A DNA stretch of 64,000 bases from Haemophilus haemolyticus_L (GCF_003490595.1 NZ_QQGY01000007.1:62001-126000), one strand, 5' to 3'; positions 44,747 to 53,007 are shown, counted from the first letter of the stretch. Program-made: numbers and translations. The notes: generated by a model not told the origin, from the letters alone.

Positions 44747-45588
44747 TGAAACTTCTCATAAAAAATGCGGTGAAAAATTTCATCATTTTTTCTACCGCAC
44801 TTTATACTTCCATCTCCCTTGCGCAAAATAAACTTGCTATTGTTATTGATGATGTAGGCTATCATCTCAAAGAAGATGCGGCTATTTTTGCAATGCCGCG
44901 TGAAATTTCCGTCGCAATTATTCCTGCTGCGCCTCATGCTCGAGCACGAAATCAAGAAGCAAAATCTCAAGGCCGAGACATTTTAATTCATATGCCGATG
45001 CAACCGGTGAGTGCCGTGAAAATAGAAGATGGAGGGCTACATTTAGGAATGTCTGCAACACAAGTCAATAATCGGGTAGATACAGCCAAAAATATCGTGA
45101 ATTATGCAATTGGCATGAATAATCACATGGGTAGTGCAGCTACAGCCGATCCCCAATTAATGACTTATTTAATGACCGCACTTCAAGAAAAACATTTATT
45201 CTTTTTAGATAGTCGAACAATAGGAAAATCTGTAGCTGGAAAAATAGCAAAAGAACAAGGGGTTCGTTCATTAGATCGCCACATATTTTTAGATGACAGT
45301 AACGAACTAGCTGACGTTCAACATCAGTTTCAAGCTGCAATTCAATATGCAAGGAAACATGGTACAGCGATTGCGATAGGGCATCCTCGTCCAAATACAA
45401 TAGCGGTGTTACAAGCTGGTCTTAACAATTTACCAGCAGATATCCAACTGGTAGGAATGGGCAACTTATGGCGCAATGAAAAAGTAATTCCACCTAAACC
45501 ATTTATTCTATTATTTACAGAAATGCCTGCGCCAACCTCAATGGAACCTTTTGAACCCGTAGGATTACTACGCGGAATTCCAAAATAA
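44746..45588 (+). CDS. yibQ: Divergent polysaccharide deacetylase (YibQ family)
   Basis: A secreted protein of 280 aa with a signal peptide (~1-27), and the DUF610/YibQ pattern LAIVIDDVGYH, IHMPMQP, NNHMGSAAT and GHPRPNTI, a NodB-like barrel. It overlaps envC by one base (TAATG), so the two are coupled, the same pair as in E. coli, and it probably acts in envelope or peptidoglycan remodelling. Confidence 0.92.
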   Translation: MKLLIKNAVKNFIIFSTALYTSISLAQNKLAIVIDDVGYHLKEDAAIFAMPREISVAIIPAAPHARARNQEAKSQGRDILIHMPMQPVSAVKIEDGGLHLGMSATQVNNRVDTAKNIVNYAIGMNNHMGSAATADPQLMTYLMTALQEKHLFFLDSRTIGKSVAGKIAKEQGVRSLDRHIFLDDSNELADVQHQFQAAIQYARKHGTAIAIGHPRPNTIAVLQAGLNNLPADIQLVGMGNLWRNEKVIPPKPFILLFTEMPAPTSMEPFEPVGLLRGIPK

Positions 45589-45614
45589 AAACCTGATTTT
45601 ACAATCAGGTTTTT
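45588..45614. terminator. Bidirectional terminator between yibQ and murQ
   Basis: AAAACCTGATT and AATCAGGTTTT form an 11-bp stem with a four-base loop; T runs on both strands serve the convergent genes. Confidence 0.92.
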
Positions 45615-45617
45615 GTC

Positions 45618-46529
45618 TTATTTAGAAAGTGCATTTCTTAATTTACCTTGATGTCTTTCTAATAATGCCTTCGCCTCTAATTTTGATAAATTACTTAAAA
45701 TCATCATAATTGCAAGCTTGGCATTTTGCTCTGCTTCAATTAATGTCTGCTCAGCGAGCACTTTATCACAATCCGTTGCTTGCATCACAATACATACAGC
45801 GCGTGCTTTAAGCTTTTCATTACTGGCTTGTACATCGACCATCAAATTTTCGTAACATTTACCCAATAAAATCATACTTGCCGTAGTCAGCATATTCAGT
45901 ACCATTTTTTGTGCGGTACCAGATTTTAAGCGACTAGATCCCGTCAATATTTCAGGCCCAACAATCGTCTCTATCGCAATATCGGCTATCTCAGCCATCG
46001 CAGATTTTGGATTACTCGCAATAGAAACTGTCAATGCCCCAAGAGATTTAGCGTACTGAAGACCTGCAATAACATAAGGTGTGCGGCCACTTGCAGCGAT
46101 GCCAACTAATACATCATTTTTTGAGAAATTTATACTTCGTAGATCCTCAAGTACAGCTTTCGTATTATCTTCCGCCCCTTCTACGGGATGACGAATAGCA
46201 TGTTCTCCGCCTGCAATAATACCTTTGACAATTTCCGAAGATACACCAAATGTAGGAGGGCATTCTGATGCATCCAATACGCCAAGACGACCGCTCGTCC
46301 CAGCCCCAATATATACTAGACGCCCGCCCTGTTTAAAAGCATTAACGATTTTATCTACCGCTAACGAAATCTCTGGCAAACATGCTTCAATAGCTAAAGG
46401 AACTTGTTTATCTTCCTTATTCATTAATCGAACAATATCTAAAGCACTTTGACGGTCAATATCAATTGAATTCAGATTTCTCTGTTCCGTAATTAACGTA
46501 GATAAACTTTTTAATATAATGTCATTCAT
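45618..46529 (-). CDS. murQ: N-acetylmuramic acid 6-phosphate etherase
   Basis: MurQ cleaves the lactyl ether of MurNAc-6-P to give GlcNAc-6-P in peptidoglycan recycling. It is a SIS-fold protein of 303 aa with YIGAGTSGRLGVLDASECPPTFG and a C-terminal helical tail. It follows anmK by nine bp, so substrate formation and use are co-expressed. Confidence 0.97.
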   Translation of the reverse strand: MNDIILKSLSTLITEQRNLNSIDIDRQSALDIVRLMNKEDKQVPLAIEACLPEISLAVDKIVNAFKQGGRLVYIGAGTSGRLGVLDASECPPTFGVSSEIVKGIIAGGEHAIRHPVEGAEDNTKAVLEDLRSINFSKNDVLVGIAASGRTPYVIAGLQYAKSLGALTVSIASNPKSAMAEIADIAIETIVGPEILTGSSRLKSGTAQKMVLNMLTTASMILLGKCYENLMVDVQASNEKLKARAVCIVMQATDCDKVLAEQTLIEAEQNAKLAIMMILSNLSKLEAKALLERHQGKLRNALSK

Positions 46530-46538
46530 ATTTTAACC

Positions 46539-47678
46539 TTAGTCTTTAGGAAAAATAGCCCCCAAACTAACCGCACTTTTTGCGCCAGTTACGCTAGGCA
46601 GGTTTGCTGGTAAATTGTTCATTCGACAATAAGCCAACCAAGCAAAAGCAGCGGCTTCTACATAATCAATATCAAAACCTTGCTCTGTCGTTGTACCAAC
46701 CTGCCAATCGAGTAAATTATCATGCAATCCACGCATAATTAAGCTATTCTTTGCGCCGCCGCCACATACTAGTAAACGTTTTGGTAAATCTGTTTGGAGT
46801 TGATTTAGTGCATTGACAATGCTTGTTACCGTCAATTCAACAAGCGTCGCTTGTACATCTTCTGGAGATAATGTTTTTTTAGAGCAAAGTGCGGTAAGTT
46901 TTTCAGATGTTTTTTCTACTTTGCCAATTAACCAATCAAGATTAAATAGCTCTCTCCCTGTACTTTTGGGGGCTGGTAAAGAGAAAAAAGGTTCATTTAA
47001 TAATTCCTCAAGCAGAACTTGATTCACGTTGCCTTTTGAAGCCCACTCACCATTTTTGTCATAGCGAAGACCTTGGTGTTTTTCTATCCATTGATCTAAT
47101 AATGTATTACCTGGCCCCATATCAAAGCCAATTACAGGTTGATTAGGAAACAATATAGAGACATTACTAATCCCTCCAATATTTAAAACAACTGTAGCAA
47201 AATTAGCATTTGAGAATACAGCTTTATGGAAAGCGGGTACAAGAGGAGCACCTTGTCCACCTAAAGCCATATCTTTACGACGAAAATCACCAATAACCGA
47301 TATTCTCGTCTTAGCTGCCAATAAATTCATATCGCCTAGTTGCATCGTGAAAGGAAATTCTGAAGCAGGAGAATGCCATACAGTCTGCCCATGACAACCA
47401 ATAGCTTCAATTTGGCTTGGAATAAGATTATATTTTTGTAGAAAAGTATTTACACAATCGCAATACAGTAAAGCAAGCTCATGATCGAGTTCGCCTAAAT
47501 TTTGTAGAGTAGTTTCACCAGCTTGAATGAGTTTGGTTAATTTCTGACGTAAATTTTCTGGCATAGGAAAAAAATCAGATAAGATAAGTCGAGGCTCTAG
47601 AGAAAAATCAACGAGGGCAACATCCACTCCATCTAGACTAGTTCCAGACATCATGCCAAGATAATATTGAGGTTTCAT
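46539..47678 (-). CDS. anmK: Anhydro-N-acetylmuramic acid kinase
   Basis: AnmK phosphorylates anhydroMurNAc to MurNAc-6-P, the substrate of MurQ downstream. The 379-aa protein has the signature MSGTSLDGVDVALVDF at the N-terminus, GDFRRKDMALGGQGAPLVPAFH in the middle (shown in part) and CGGGAKNSLIM in the ATPase domain. It is the last host gene before the prophage. Confidence 0.97.
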   Translation of the reverse strand: MKPQYYLGMMSGTSLDGVDVALVDFSLEPRLILSDFFPMPENLRQKLTKLIQAGETTLQNLGELDHELALLYCDCVNTFLQKYNLIPSQIEAIGCHGQTVWHSPASEFPFTMQLGDMNLLAAKTRISVIGDFRRKDMALGGQGAPLVPAFHKAVFSNANFATVVLNIGGISNVSILFPNQPVIGFDMGPGNTLLDQWIEKHQGLRYDKNGEWASKGNVNQVLLEELLNEPFFSLPAPKSTGRELFNLDWLIGKVEKTSEKLTALCSKKTLSPEDVQATLVELTVTSIVNALNQLQTDLPKRLLVCGGGAKNSLIMRGLHDNLLDWQVGTTTEQGFDIDYVEAAAFAWLAYCRMNNLPANLPSVTGAKSAVSLGAIFPKD

Positions 47679-47813
47679 ACTAATTATTTTTATATTTAAA
47701 TACTCGATAATTATATATCTAATTCAAAAAGAAAAATAAAAAGAATTATTAAATAATATGAAAAAGGTATGAGTATAAAGATATTTTATGATTAATCGAA
47801 AAGGATATTTTGA

Positions 47814-47858
47814 TGGCAGGGGCGGAGAGGCTCGAACTCCCAACACCCGGTTTTGGAG
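47814..47858 (-). other. attL: 3' fragment of tRNA-Trp at prophage boundary
   Basis: Read on the minus strand these 45 nt match the 3' end of tRNA-Trp, from the anticodon (TCCAAAA) through the T loop (GTTCGAG) to GCCCCTGCCA. The 5' half is absent; sequence to the right is phage-like. This is what integration into the 3' part of a tRNA gene leaves behind. An intact tRNA-Trp gene is expected at the other end of the prophage, outside the window. Confidence 0.85.
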
Positions 47859-48385
47859 TTATGCAAACTGTGAATAGTTGGTAGCCATTAAGAAAATAAA
47901 TAACAAATAATTCAATCAGTTATCCAATCAATCAAAACTGCAACACTTTTAATATACCATAAAAAAAATCGTACTCCACGCCACACTAACGACACATCTA
48001 GACACATAACTTTTTTGCTTACCAAAAGATCTGATTTTTCACTTTTCTGCGTTTGTTTGCGTTAAAAGATCTGAAATAAAGGATCTGAAAAGCGCTATTA
48101 CTGAAAAGGCTTTGTAAAGGATCTAAAATTGCGTTGAAATCGACATCTTTAGTGTGCGGGCGTGGCGAGGGTTTGACTGCGATTTTTCATGCGGATTTTG
48201 GGAGAAAAATCAGAGCAAATTTGGCTTTTCCGCTTTGTGCTATTGGGTGGTTTGGTATAATAAACTGGGGGAATACTAAGAAGAAAAGAGAAAACAAATG
48301 CCCTTTTGTGTATCAATGCAAAAGATCTGTCAGAGATAATTCGGGTGCAGATGACGGACTCGAACAAATAAAAGGATCAAAAAAA
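47859..48385. other. Non-coding left end of the prophage (att arm, possible cos)
   Basis: No convincing gene is present. The stretch begins A/T-rich, carries iterated AAAGATCTGA-type motifs, and then a G-rich segment near 48155-48185 (GCGGGCGTGGCGAGGG). In P2 the cohesive end lies just outside gene Q, so a cos site in this interval is likely; the G-rich segment is the best candidate but only by position and composition. Confidence 0.45.
48024..48128. repeat. Iterated A3-4 R GATCT motifs
   Basis: AAAAGATCTGA (48024), AAAAGATCTGAAA (48064), AAAGGATCTGAAAA (48078) and AAAGGATCTAAAA (48116) recur in 105 bp, with a further AAAAGATCTGT at 48320. All are in the same orientation. They lie between attL and the portal gene and could be arm-type integrase or terminase binding sites. 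Confidence 0.6.
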
Positions 48386-48405
48386 GGCGTGATGATTATC
48401 ACGCC
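48379..48405 (-). terminator. Terminator of the Q-P transcript
   Basis: GGCGTGAT and ATCACGCC pair around a four-base loop; on the minus strand a seven-T run follows. It lies 18 bp after the portal gene stop and isolates the phage from the host side. Confidence 0.93.
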
Positions 48406-48423
48406 ATACAGTAAACAGTTTGA

Positions 48424-49434
48424 CTACTCTAATAGTTTATACTCATTGAACGTGATCACTTCTTCCCCTACCCAACTATTAATCTCTTTCAATCGTTCTT
48501 GCAATGGGATTATCTCATTAATAAAAAACACTCGCGTTGCTTTTTCTACATCACCAAAACCGCCTGTATTATTAGGCACAATTCCCATTAGTTGCGGTGG
48601 CACACGGTGCGCAGCTAACACATCATCACGGCTTGCGTTCTTAATGTTTAGGAAATCATCTTTGGCGATAGCATCAGACAATGGAATAACTTGCATCCCA
48701 TCTTTCTTCCCATTTGGAATATACACAAATAAATTTTTAAAGTTGCCAGTCCCTTTGGTCTGTCTGATTTGTGTTTTGATTGCTTCAATATCATCTTGGT
48801 TCTGTGTTGGGTCGGTCATGTAAATAATCGAACCCGCATGCGCGCCATTCAAATAATATTTACGGCGGAACAATGTGGCACTTTCATTTAAAAAAGCGGA
48901 TTGAAGTGCGGCCAAATATTCTGGCACGCCATAAATCTCTTGATTCACATCAGGATTAATCAAGTTAAAGACAGAACCTTTTTTAAATTCATATTCATCA
49001 AAACCATTCACAATCTGATAAAACACGCCTGTTTCAACACCGACACGCATATATTTAGCAAGAGGGGATTTTAACGAGACAACCTTACCAAACGAATTTA
49101 CAGCTTTCTCAATATAAGCATTGCCAAAGACCAAGTAATCTTGCACCAGTTTTTCTAATTGGGTACGAGGTAAAAGTGCGGTGGTTTTGCACGTTGAAAG
49201 TAAAATGTTTTTCTTCACCGTGATCGCACTGTTGTGATGGGCTGAGGCATTTAAGGCTTTAGCCAAGTAACTTAAATTAATTGGCGGATTGTAATATTTT
49301 TCATACATCACCACGCTTTCGAAATAATTCAGTATTTCTGCACGGTCAATCACTGGAATTGGCTCCCCAAAGCTGAATGCCTGTGCTTGATTTCCAGTAG
49401 AAAGTGCGGTGGTTTTTTTTGTGTTTTTGCTCAT
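48424..49434 (-). CDS. Phage portal protein (P2 GpQ-like)
   Basis: The portal forms the dodecameric DNA gate of the capsid. The 336-aa protein matches the P2 GpQ/PBSX portal family: FSFGEPIPVIDR, YYNPPINLSYLAKAL, the DYLVFGNAYIEK segment and HRVPPQLMGIVPNNTGGFGD. P2 Q is 344 aa. It follows the terminase gene by nine bp on the minus strand. Confidence 0.95.
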   Translation of the reverse strand: MSKNTKKTTALSTGNQAQAFSFGEPIPVIDRAEILNYFESVVMYEKYYNPPINLSYLAKALNASAHHNSAITVKKNILLSTCKTTALLPRTQLEKLVQDYLVFGNAYIEKAVNSFGKVVSLKSPLAKYMRVGVETGVFYQIVNGFDEYEFKKGSVFNLINPDVNQEIYGVPEYLAALQSAFLNESATLFRRKYYLNGAHAGSIIYMTDPTQNQDDIEAIKTQIRQTKGTGNFKNLFVYIPNGKKDGMQVIPLSDAIAKDDFLNIKNASRDDVLAAHRVPPQLMGIVPNNTGGFGDVEKATRVFFINEIIPLQERLKEINSWVGEEVITFNEYKLLE

Positions 49435-49443
49435 TGGATTATC

Positions 49444-51219
49444 CTATTCAAAGGTAAATATTGTTGATTTGTTGCTTGATACATCGCCGCCTAAACCATA
49501 AGGCACATTTAAAATACAGTTCATGATTGCCCATGATAAATCGCCGTGGCTTGCATCTTCCGAACGATCTGAAACATAAGTAATTTTCCCCGTGCTAGTA
49601 ATGCGTTTTTTCACCGTCATAAAACTACTCACGATGTCATTGTCTCCACTATCAAATTTCAGGCGGCGTTTCTGAATTAAATTTTGTGTTTTTAACACCA
49701 TTTCATTTTTTAGATCGGCGTTATACTCTAGGCCCTGCGCCATTGGATAAAACTTTCTCACTTCCTGATAAACACCCGACCCCATCCCCGTTTTATCAAT
49801 CACAATGCGAGTCACATTGTAATCATCACAAAACTGCTTAATGCGGCTTGCTTGTGTTTCGTAATCCATACCGTGAAAAGTTTGTTTATGTAAAACGCGA
49901 TAATCGCCCCCTTCCACTTTCGGCGGTGCAACAATCACTAAGGCTGCACGGTCGCCAGTAAAAGCAGGGTCATAACCTAACCACACTTCACGATTGCCGA
50001 ATGGGCGCTGATAAAATGGCTTGTAATCGTGCCATTCTTCTAAGCTATCCACTTGGCAAAGTTGCAAGTCGGAAAACTTGAAAGCAGAACTGTTATCATC
50101 GGCAAATTGGCACAAAAACAATTGTTCAAATTCTTCTTTGCTGTTTTCTGCGATTAGGTCATCAATGTTGAATAGATTACACCCGCCTTCCATTGCATCA
50201 TAAATACTCACAATCTGTTTCCATTGCCGGTCGGCACAAAGTTTCCCACTCTTTAAGTTTGCGTGAGAAATATCGATTTCGATTTTTTCTGATTTCGCAC
50301 GATTGCGATTAAACGCCTTGCCTGAAAAGAACGCATAAGCAGGGTGTGCAATCGTGGTCGGTGTGGAAAAATACGTTTGGCGATACATCTTTTGAGCCGC
50401 CATACCTGATGCCACTTTACGCATCACATCAAATTTAGGCACCCAAAACACTTCATCGAAATACAAATTGCCGTGGTAGGATTGAGCCGTAGCGGAGTTC
50501 GTGCCAAGGAAAATCAATTCTGCCCCATTTGGCAGTTTGATGGTTTCGCCTTTTAAATCTACATCTGCCGTTTGCTTGGCGTAATTCACAATATACGAGC
50601 GAAACTGTAAGGCTTGTTTTTTACTGGCAGATAAAAAAATTTGATTGTGCCCCGTCGTCAAAGCATCAATAAAGGCTTCGTGGGCGAAATAGTAAGTCGC
50701 CCCGATTTGTCGGCTTTTTAAAATATTTCTAATTCGATGTTCTTTCGCCTTGTGCCAAATTCGCTGATAATTAAACATTCCATCAAGAAAGCCATTAATC
50801 AGCAATTCTTCTTGTTCCTGATCAATGGCATTGGGTTCGGTTTTCTTGCGGTCGCCCTTGTTGCGGTTCGCCAGTTTAGGATTTAAATCTACTTCATTGC
50901 CGTCACCAAAAGAATACTTTTTCACTCTCGCCATCCGTTCCATTTGGCGACCGAGCAAATCAATTTCTTTATAATCTGAACCGCTCTTTTCTTCTTTGGC
51001 AATCAGCAAATTCAATCTTGTCTCAAGGGCTAATTCAACCCGACCAACAGGCGCAATATCGTCCCACTTTTCTCTGTCTTTCCAACTGGCAATCGTTGAT
51101 GCAGGAATATTTAACTGGCGTGAAATTTCAGCGATTTTATAGCCGCTAAAATACATTACTTGCGCCTGACGTTTAGTGTCAGCTGTAGTTTCTGGTGAGG
51201 TATTATTTAATTCTTCCAC
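49444..51219 (-). CDS. Terminase ATPase large subunit (P2 GpP-like)
   Basis: This packages DNA with the small subunit GpM. The 591-aa protein (P2 P is 590) has an N-terminal DNA-binding helix-turn-helix (IAEISRQLNIPASTIASWKD), the adenine/Walker A region LKSRQIGATYYFAHEAF, Walker B LYFDEVFWV and a C-terminal RNase H-like nuclease with YDPAFTGDRAALVIV. The start is GTG with no clear ribosome binding site. It is divergent from hicA, 69 bp away, where P2 has gene O next. Confidence 0.95.
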   Translation of the reverse strand: MEELNNTSPETTADTKRQAQVMYFSGYKIAEISRQLNIPASTIASWKDREKWDDIAPVGRVELALETRLNLLIAKEEKSGSDYKEIDLLGRQMERMARVKKYSFGDGNEVDLNPKLANRNKGDRKKTEPNAIDQEQEELLINGFLDGMFNYQRIWHKAKEHRIRNILKSRQIGATYYFAHEAFIDALTTGHNQIFLSASKKQALQFRSYIVNYAKQTADVDLKGETIKLPNGAELIFLGTNSATAQSYHGNLYFDEVFWVPKFDVMRKVASGMAAQKMYRQTYFSTPTTIAHPAYAFFSGKAFNRNRAKSEKIEIDISHANLKSGKLCADRQWKQIVSIYDAMEGGCNLFNIDDLIAENSKEEFEQLFLCQFADDNSSAFKFSDLQLCQVDSLEEWHDYKPFYQRPFGNREVWLGYDPAFTGDRAALVIVAPPKVEGGDYRVLHKQTFHGMDYETQASRIKQFCDDYNVTRIVIDKTGMGSGVYQEVRKFYPMAQGLEYNADLKNEMVLKTQNLIQKRRLKFDSGDNDIVSSFMTVKKRITSTGKITYVSDRSEDASHGDLSWAIMNCILNVPYGLGGDVSSNKSTIFTFE

Positions 51220-51230
51220 TATAAAAAATC

Positions 51231-51258
51231 TTGTATTGTGTGTATGCTTGTGTATAAT
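51231..51258 (+). promoter_or_regulatory. Promoter/operator of hicAB
   Basis: TTGTAT and a perfect TATAAT are 16 bases apart, just ahead of hicA. The direct repeats TTGTGTGTAT and CTTGTGTATA overlap the -10 region and could bind the HicB ribbon-helix-helix domain. The promoter abuts the start of the divergent terminase gene. Confidence 0.65.
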
Positions 51259-51288
51259 TTATCGTGATTAAGACGACAAGGAGGAAGC

Positions 51289-51474
51289 ATGCGATCCAGC
51301 GACTTAATCAAGGAACTTAAAAATGCAGGTTGTACTTTTGTCAGGCACGGTAAAGGCGATCATCAAATCTGGCAATCGCCCATCACAGGGAAGACGTTCC
51401 CCGTACCACACCCAAAACAACACGTACCCATCGGCACATTAAGATCCATTAAAAAATCGGCAGGGCTTCTATAG
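51289..51474 (+). CDS. hicA: HicA-type mRNA interferase toxin
   Basis: HicA cleaves mRNA. The 61-aa protein has the dsRBD-like HicA fold with SDLIKELKNAGCTFVRHGKGDHQIW; the catalytic histidine is in GDH (residue 25) and PVPHPKQHVPIGTLRSIKK is the usual second half. A strong GGAGG site precedes it. It is followed by hicB after 30 bp, the toxin-first order. Confidence 0.94.
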   Translation: MRSSDLIKELKNAGCTFVRHGKGDHQIWQSPITGKTFPVPHPKQHVPIGTLRSIKKSAGLL

Positions 51475-51504
51475 CTCTGCCGAGCTAACCCACAAGGAGC
51501 GACT

Positions 51505-51933
51505 ATGTTATTTACCATCGGCATTGAAACCCCAACAAATGAAAATGAAGCCTACGGCATTACGGTGCCAGCATTATTTACTGAAGAATATTCCTGCTTT
51601 AGTGCCGCTGATACCCTTGAAGAAATCCCAACGCAGGCGACTGATGCCATTCATTCCATCTTAGAAATAATGTTTGAAGACGGAATAGATATCAACGAAC
51701 TTCAAGACAAAGGCTATCGTCACTATCAAACGCAAGAAGATTTCAACTATTGCGATACTTGGTTGTTGCTTGATGTAGATATTTCCGCATATCAAGGCAA
51801 ACGCCACCGTATTAATATCAGCTTGCCTGAATACCTTATCAAACGCATTGATAGCCGTGTCGCAAGCAACCCCATTTACAAAGACCGCAGCCACTTTTTA
51901 GCAGTTGCTTCGCAAAAAGAGCTACGGCAATAA
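51505..51933 (+). CDS. hicB: HicB-type antitoxin with RHH domain
   Basis: HicB blocks HicA and represses the operon. The N-terminal partial RNase H-like domain (residues ~1-95) has YGITVPALF and CFSAADTLEEI, and the C-terminal ribbon-helix-helix (RHRINISLPEYLIKRIDSRV, in ~105-135) binds DNA. Length is 142 aa. The pair lies between terminase and scaffold genes of the prophage and would stabilise it by addiction, or defend against other phages. Confidence 0.94.
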   Translation: MLFTIGIETPTNENEAYGITVPALFTEEYSCFSAADTLEEIPTQATDAIHSILEIMFEDGIDINELQDKGYRHYQTQEDFNYCDTWLLLDVDISAYQGKRHRINISLPEYLIKRIDSRVASNPIYKDRSHFLAVASQKELRQ

Positions 51934-51938
51934 TTTCC

Positions 51939-52038
51939 CCTACGCTTGACAAGCCCCGCTCTCAAGCGTAGGATACTGCTTACAGGGTCTCAAAAGCCCT
52001 AACAACAAACGGTAATTCACCCCGTCAGCGTGATTTTT
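51939..52038 (+). ncRNA. Candidate C4-type antisense RNA
   Basis: The segment between hicB and the antirepressor starts with an 11-bp perfect inverted repeat (CCTACGCTTGA at 51939, TCAAGCGTAGG at 51962). It continues with small hairpins AGGG/CCCT (51984/51997) and ACGG/CCGT, and ends in a seven-T run near 52032. The layout and the CAGGGTCTC...GCCCTAAC and TTCACCCCGTCAGCG segments recall phage P1/P7 C4 RNA, which represses the antirepressor. The CTCAAAA in the first loop is complementary to TTTTGAG at 52145 in the leader downstream. Identification is by memory and structure, not by a model search. Confidence 0.45.
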
Positions 52039-52197
52039 TTGTACCCGCAAAAAGTGCGGTCAAAAACAACAATTTTTTATCAATGGTCGAGAGTGCGAGG
52101 AATACAATACCGCAAGGGAATAACTCCGCTTGATTTGTTGCAAGTTTTGAGCTCTCGACCGCCCGATTTTCGGGATTTCCATCAAAAGGAACAACAA
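52030..52197 (+). CDS. Icd/Ash-like leader reading frame, in frame with the antirepressor
   Basis: A GTG at 52030 opens a frame that runs without a stop into the antirepressor, adding 56 residues (motifs RSKTTIFYQWSRVRG and PLDLLQVLSSRPPDF). Such leader peptides before Pasteurellaceae antirepressors resemble those annotated as host cell division inhibitor Icd-like or Ash-like. In phage P1, icd translation is needed for ant expression. No good ribosome binding site is seen at the GTG, so it may be a short regulator, an N-terminal extension, or untranslated. Confidence 0.4.
52085..52174 (+). promoter_or_regulatory. Structured leader of the antirepressor
   Basis: GGTCGAGAG (52085) and CTCTCGACC (52152) can close a long stem over 58 bases, and CCCGA/TCGGG (52162-52174) forms a second hairpin 23 bp before the antirepressor ATG. 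Alternative folding or pairing with the C4-like RNA could govern access to the ribosome binding site or Rho termination. Confidence 0.55.
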
Positions 52198-52830
52198 ATG
52201 ACAACTCAAATCTCCACCTTCAATTTCAAATCTAACTCTATCCGTATCGAAGTAATCAACAATGAACCTTTCTTTGCATTGAAAGATGTTTGCGATGCTC
52301 TTGCGATCAAAGTAGCCAGCCCAGAACGTTTCAGATTAAATTTTGAGGGGGTTACAAGAAATGTAATCCCTACCTCAAGCGGAAACCAAGAACTAACTTT
52401 CATCAACGAACCGAACCTCTACCGCATTATTTTCCGCTCCAACAAAGTCGAAGCGATTGAGTTTCAAAACTGGATCTTTGAAGAAGTCCTCCCGCAAATC
52501 CGCAAAACAGGAAAATATGAAATAAGCCAACCTGCCTTGCCTATGCCAGAACCCACTTACTCGCAATCTTTTTCCCAACAAGATATTGACAACCTAGTAT
52601 GGTTATTGTTTTCCCACGAAAGAATGCGTTTCTTATTGGAAAATCTGTATAAGCCGTTGGCATTATTCAATTCTCCTTTTGCTCCGCAAGTATATGGTAA
52701 CGTCACTGAATACAAACGAGTTCATAAAATCGCCAAACCGCTCATTAAAAAACTGCTGGATAAACTCCAATCAGATAACCCTGAAAAATGGCGTCATCTC
52801 ACACGCTATCTCAATAACGAAATTTGCTAA
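52198..52830 (+). CDS. Bro-N domain phage antirepressor
   Basis: The 210-aa protein has an N-terminal Bro-N domain (FNFKSNSIRIEVINNEPFFALKDVCDAL through NEPNLYRIIFRSNKVEAIEFQNWIFEEVLPQIRKTGKYE; both quoted in part) as in antirepressors that inactivate phage repressors, and a separate C-terminal helical domain. AAAGGAAC is the ribosome binding site for the ATG at 52198. It lies between hicB and the scaffold gene, unusual for an immunity gene in a P2-type late region. Confidence 0.85.
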   Translation: MTTQISTFNFKSNSIRIEVINNEPFFALKDVCDALAIKVASPERFRLNFEGVTRNVIPTSSGNQELTFINEPNLYRIIFRSNKVEAIEFQNWIFEEVLPQIRKTGKYEISQPALPMPEPTYSQSFSQQDIDNLVWLLFSHERMRFLLENLYKPLALFNSPFAPQVYGNVTEYKRVHKIAKPLIKKLLDKLQSDNPEKWRHLTRYLNNEIC

Positions 52831-52835
52831 TTCTC

Positions 52836-52859
52836 AACCGCACTTAGGTGCGGTTTTTT
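52836..52859 (+). terminator. Terminator after the antirepressor
   Basis: AACCGCAC and GTGCGGTT pair around a four-base loop with six T behind; one arm contains an exact uptake core. It separates the antirepressor from the capsid genes. Confidence 0.85.
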
Positions 52860-53007
52860 CTTGCCTGTCATCATAGAAATTCAACGTGCGGTCGTCTTTT
52901 GGGGCGTTTTGTGAAAGGGAAGACAACAACGGCAAGCCGTGGCAACGCCTTGAAAACTCTTTCAGAATGAGCGCAATGATTCAACTCATCAAAAGGATAG
53001 AAAGCCA

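Noticed and set aside
48024..48128. Iterons of a replication origin
   Set aside because: P2-type phages initiate within gene A, far from the Q end, and no replication gene is near; binding sites for integrase or terminase are more likely.
48134..48823. Long plus-strand frame (229 codons) across the phage left end
   Set aside because: Its second half is antisense to the clear portal gene, it crosses the terminator hairpin at 48386-48405, and no ribosome binding site is seen.
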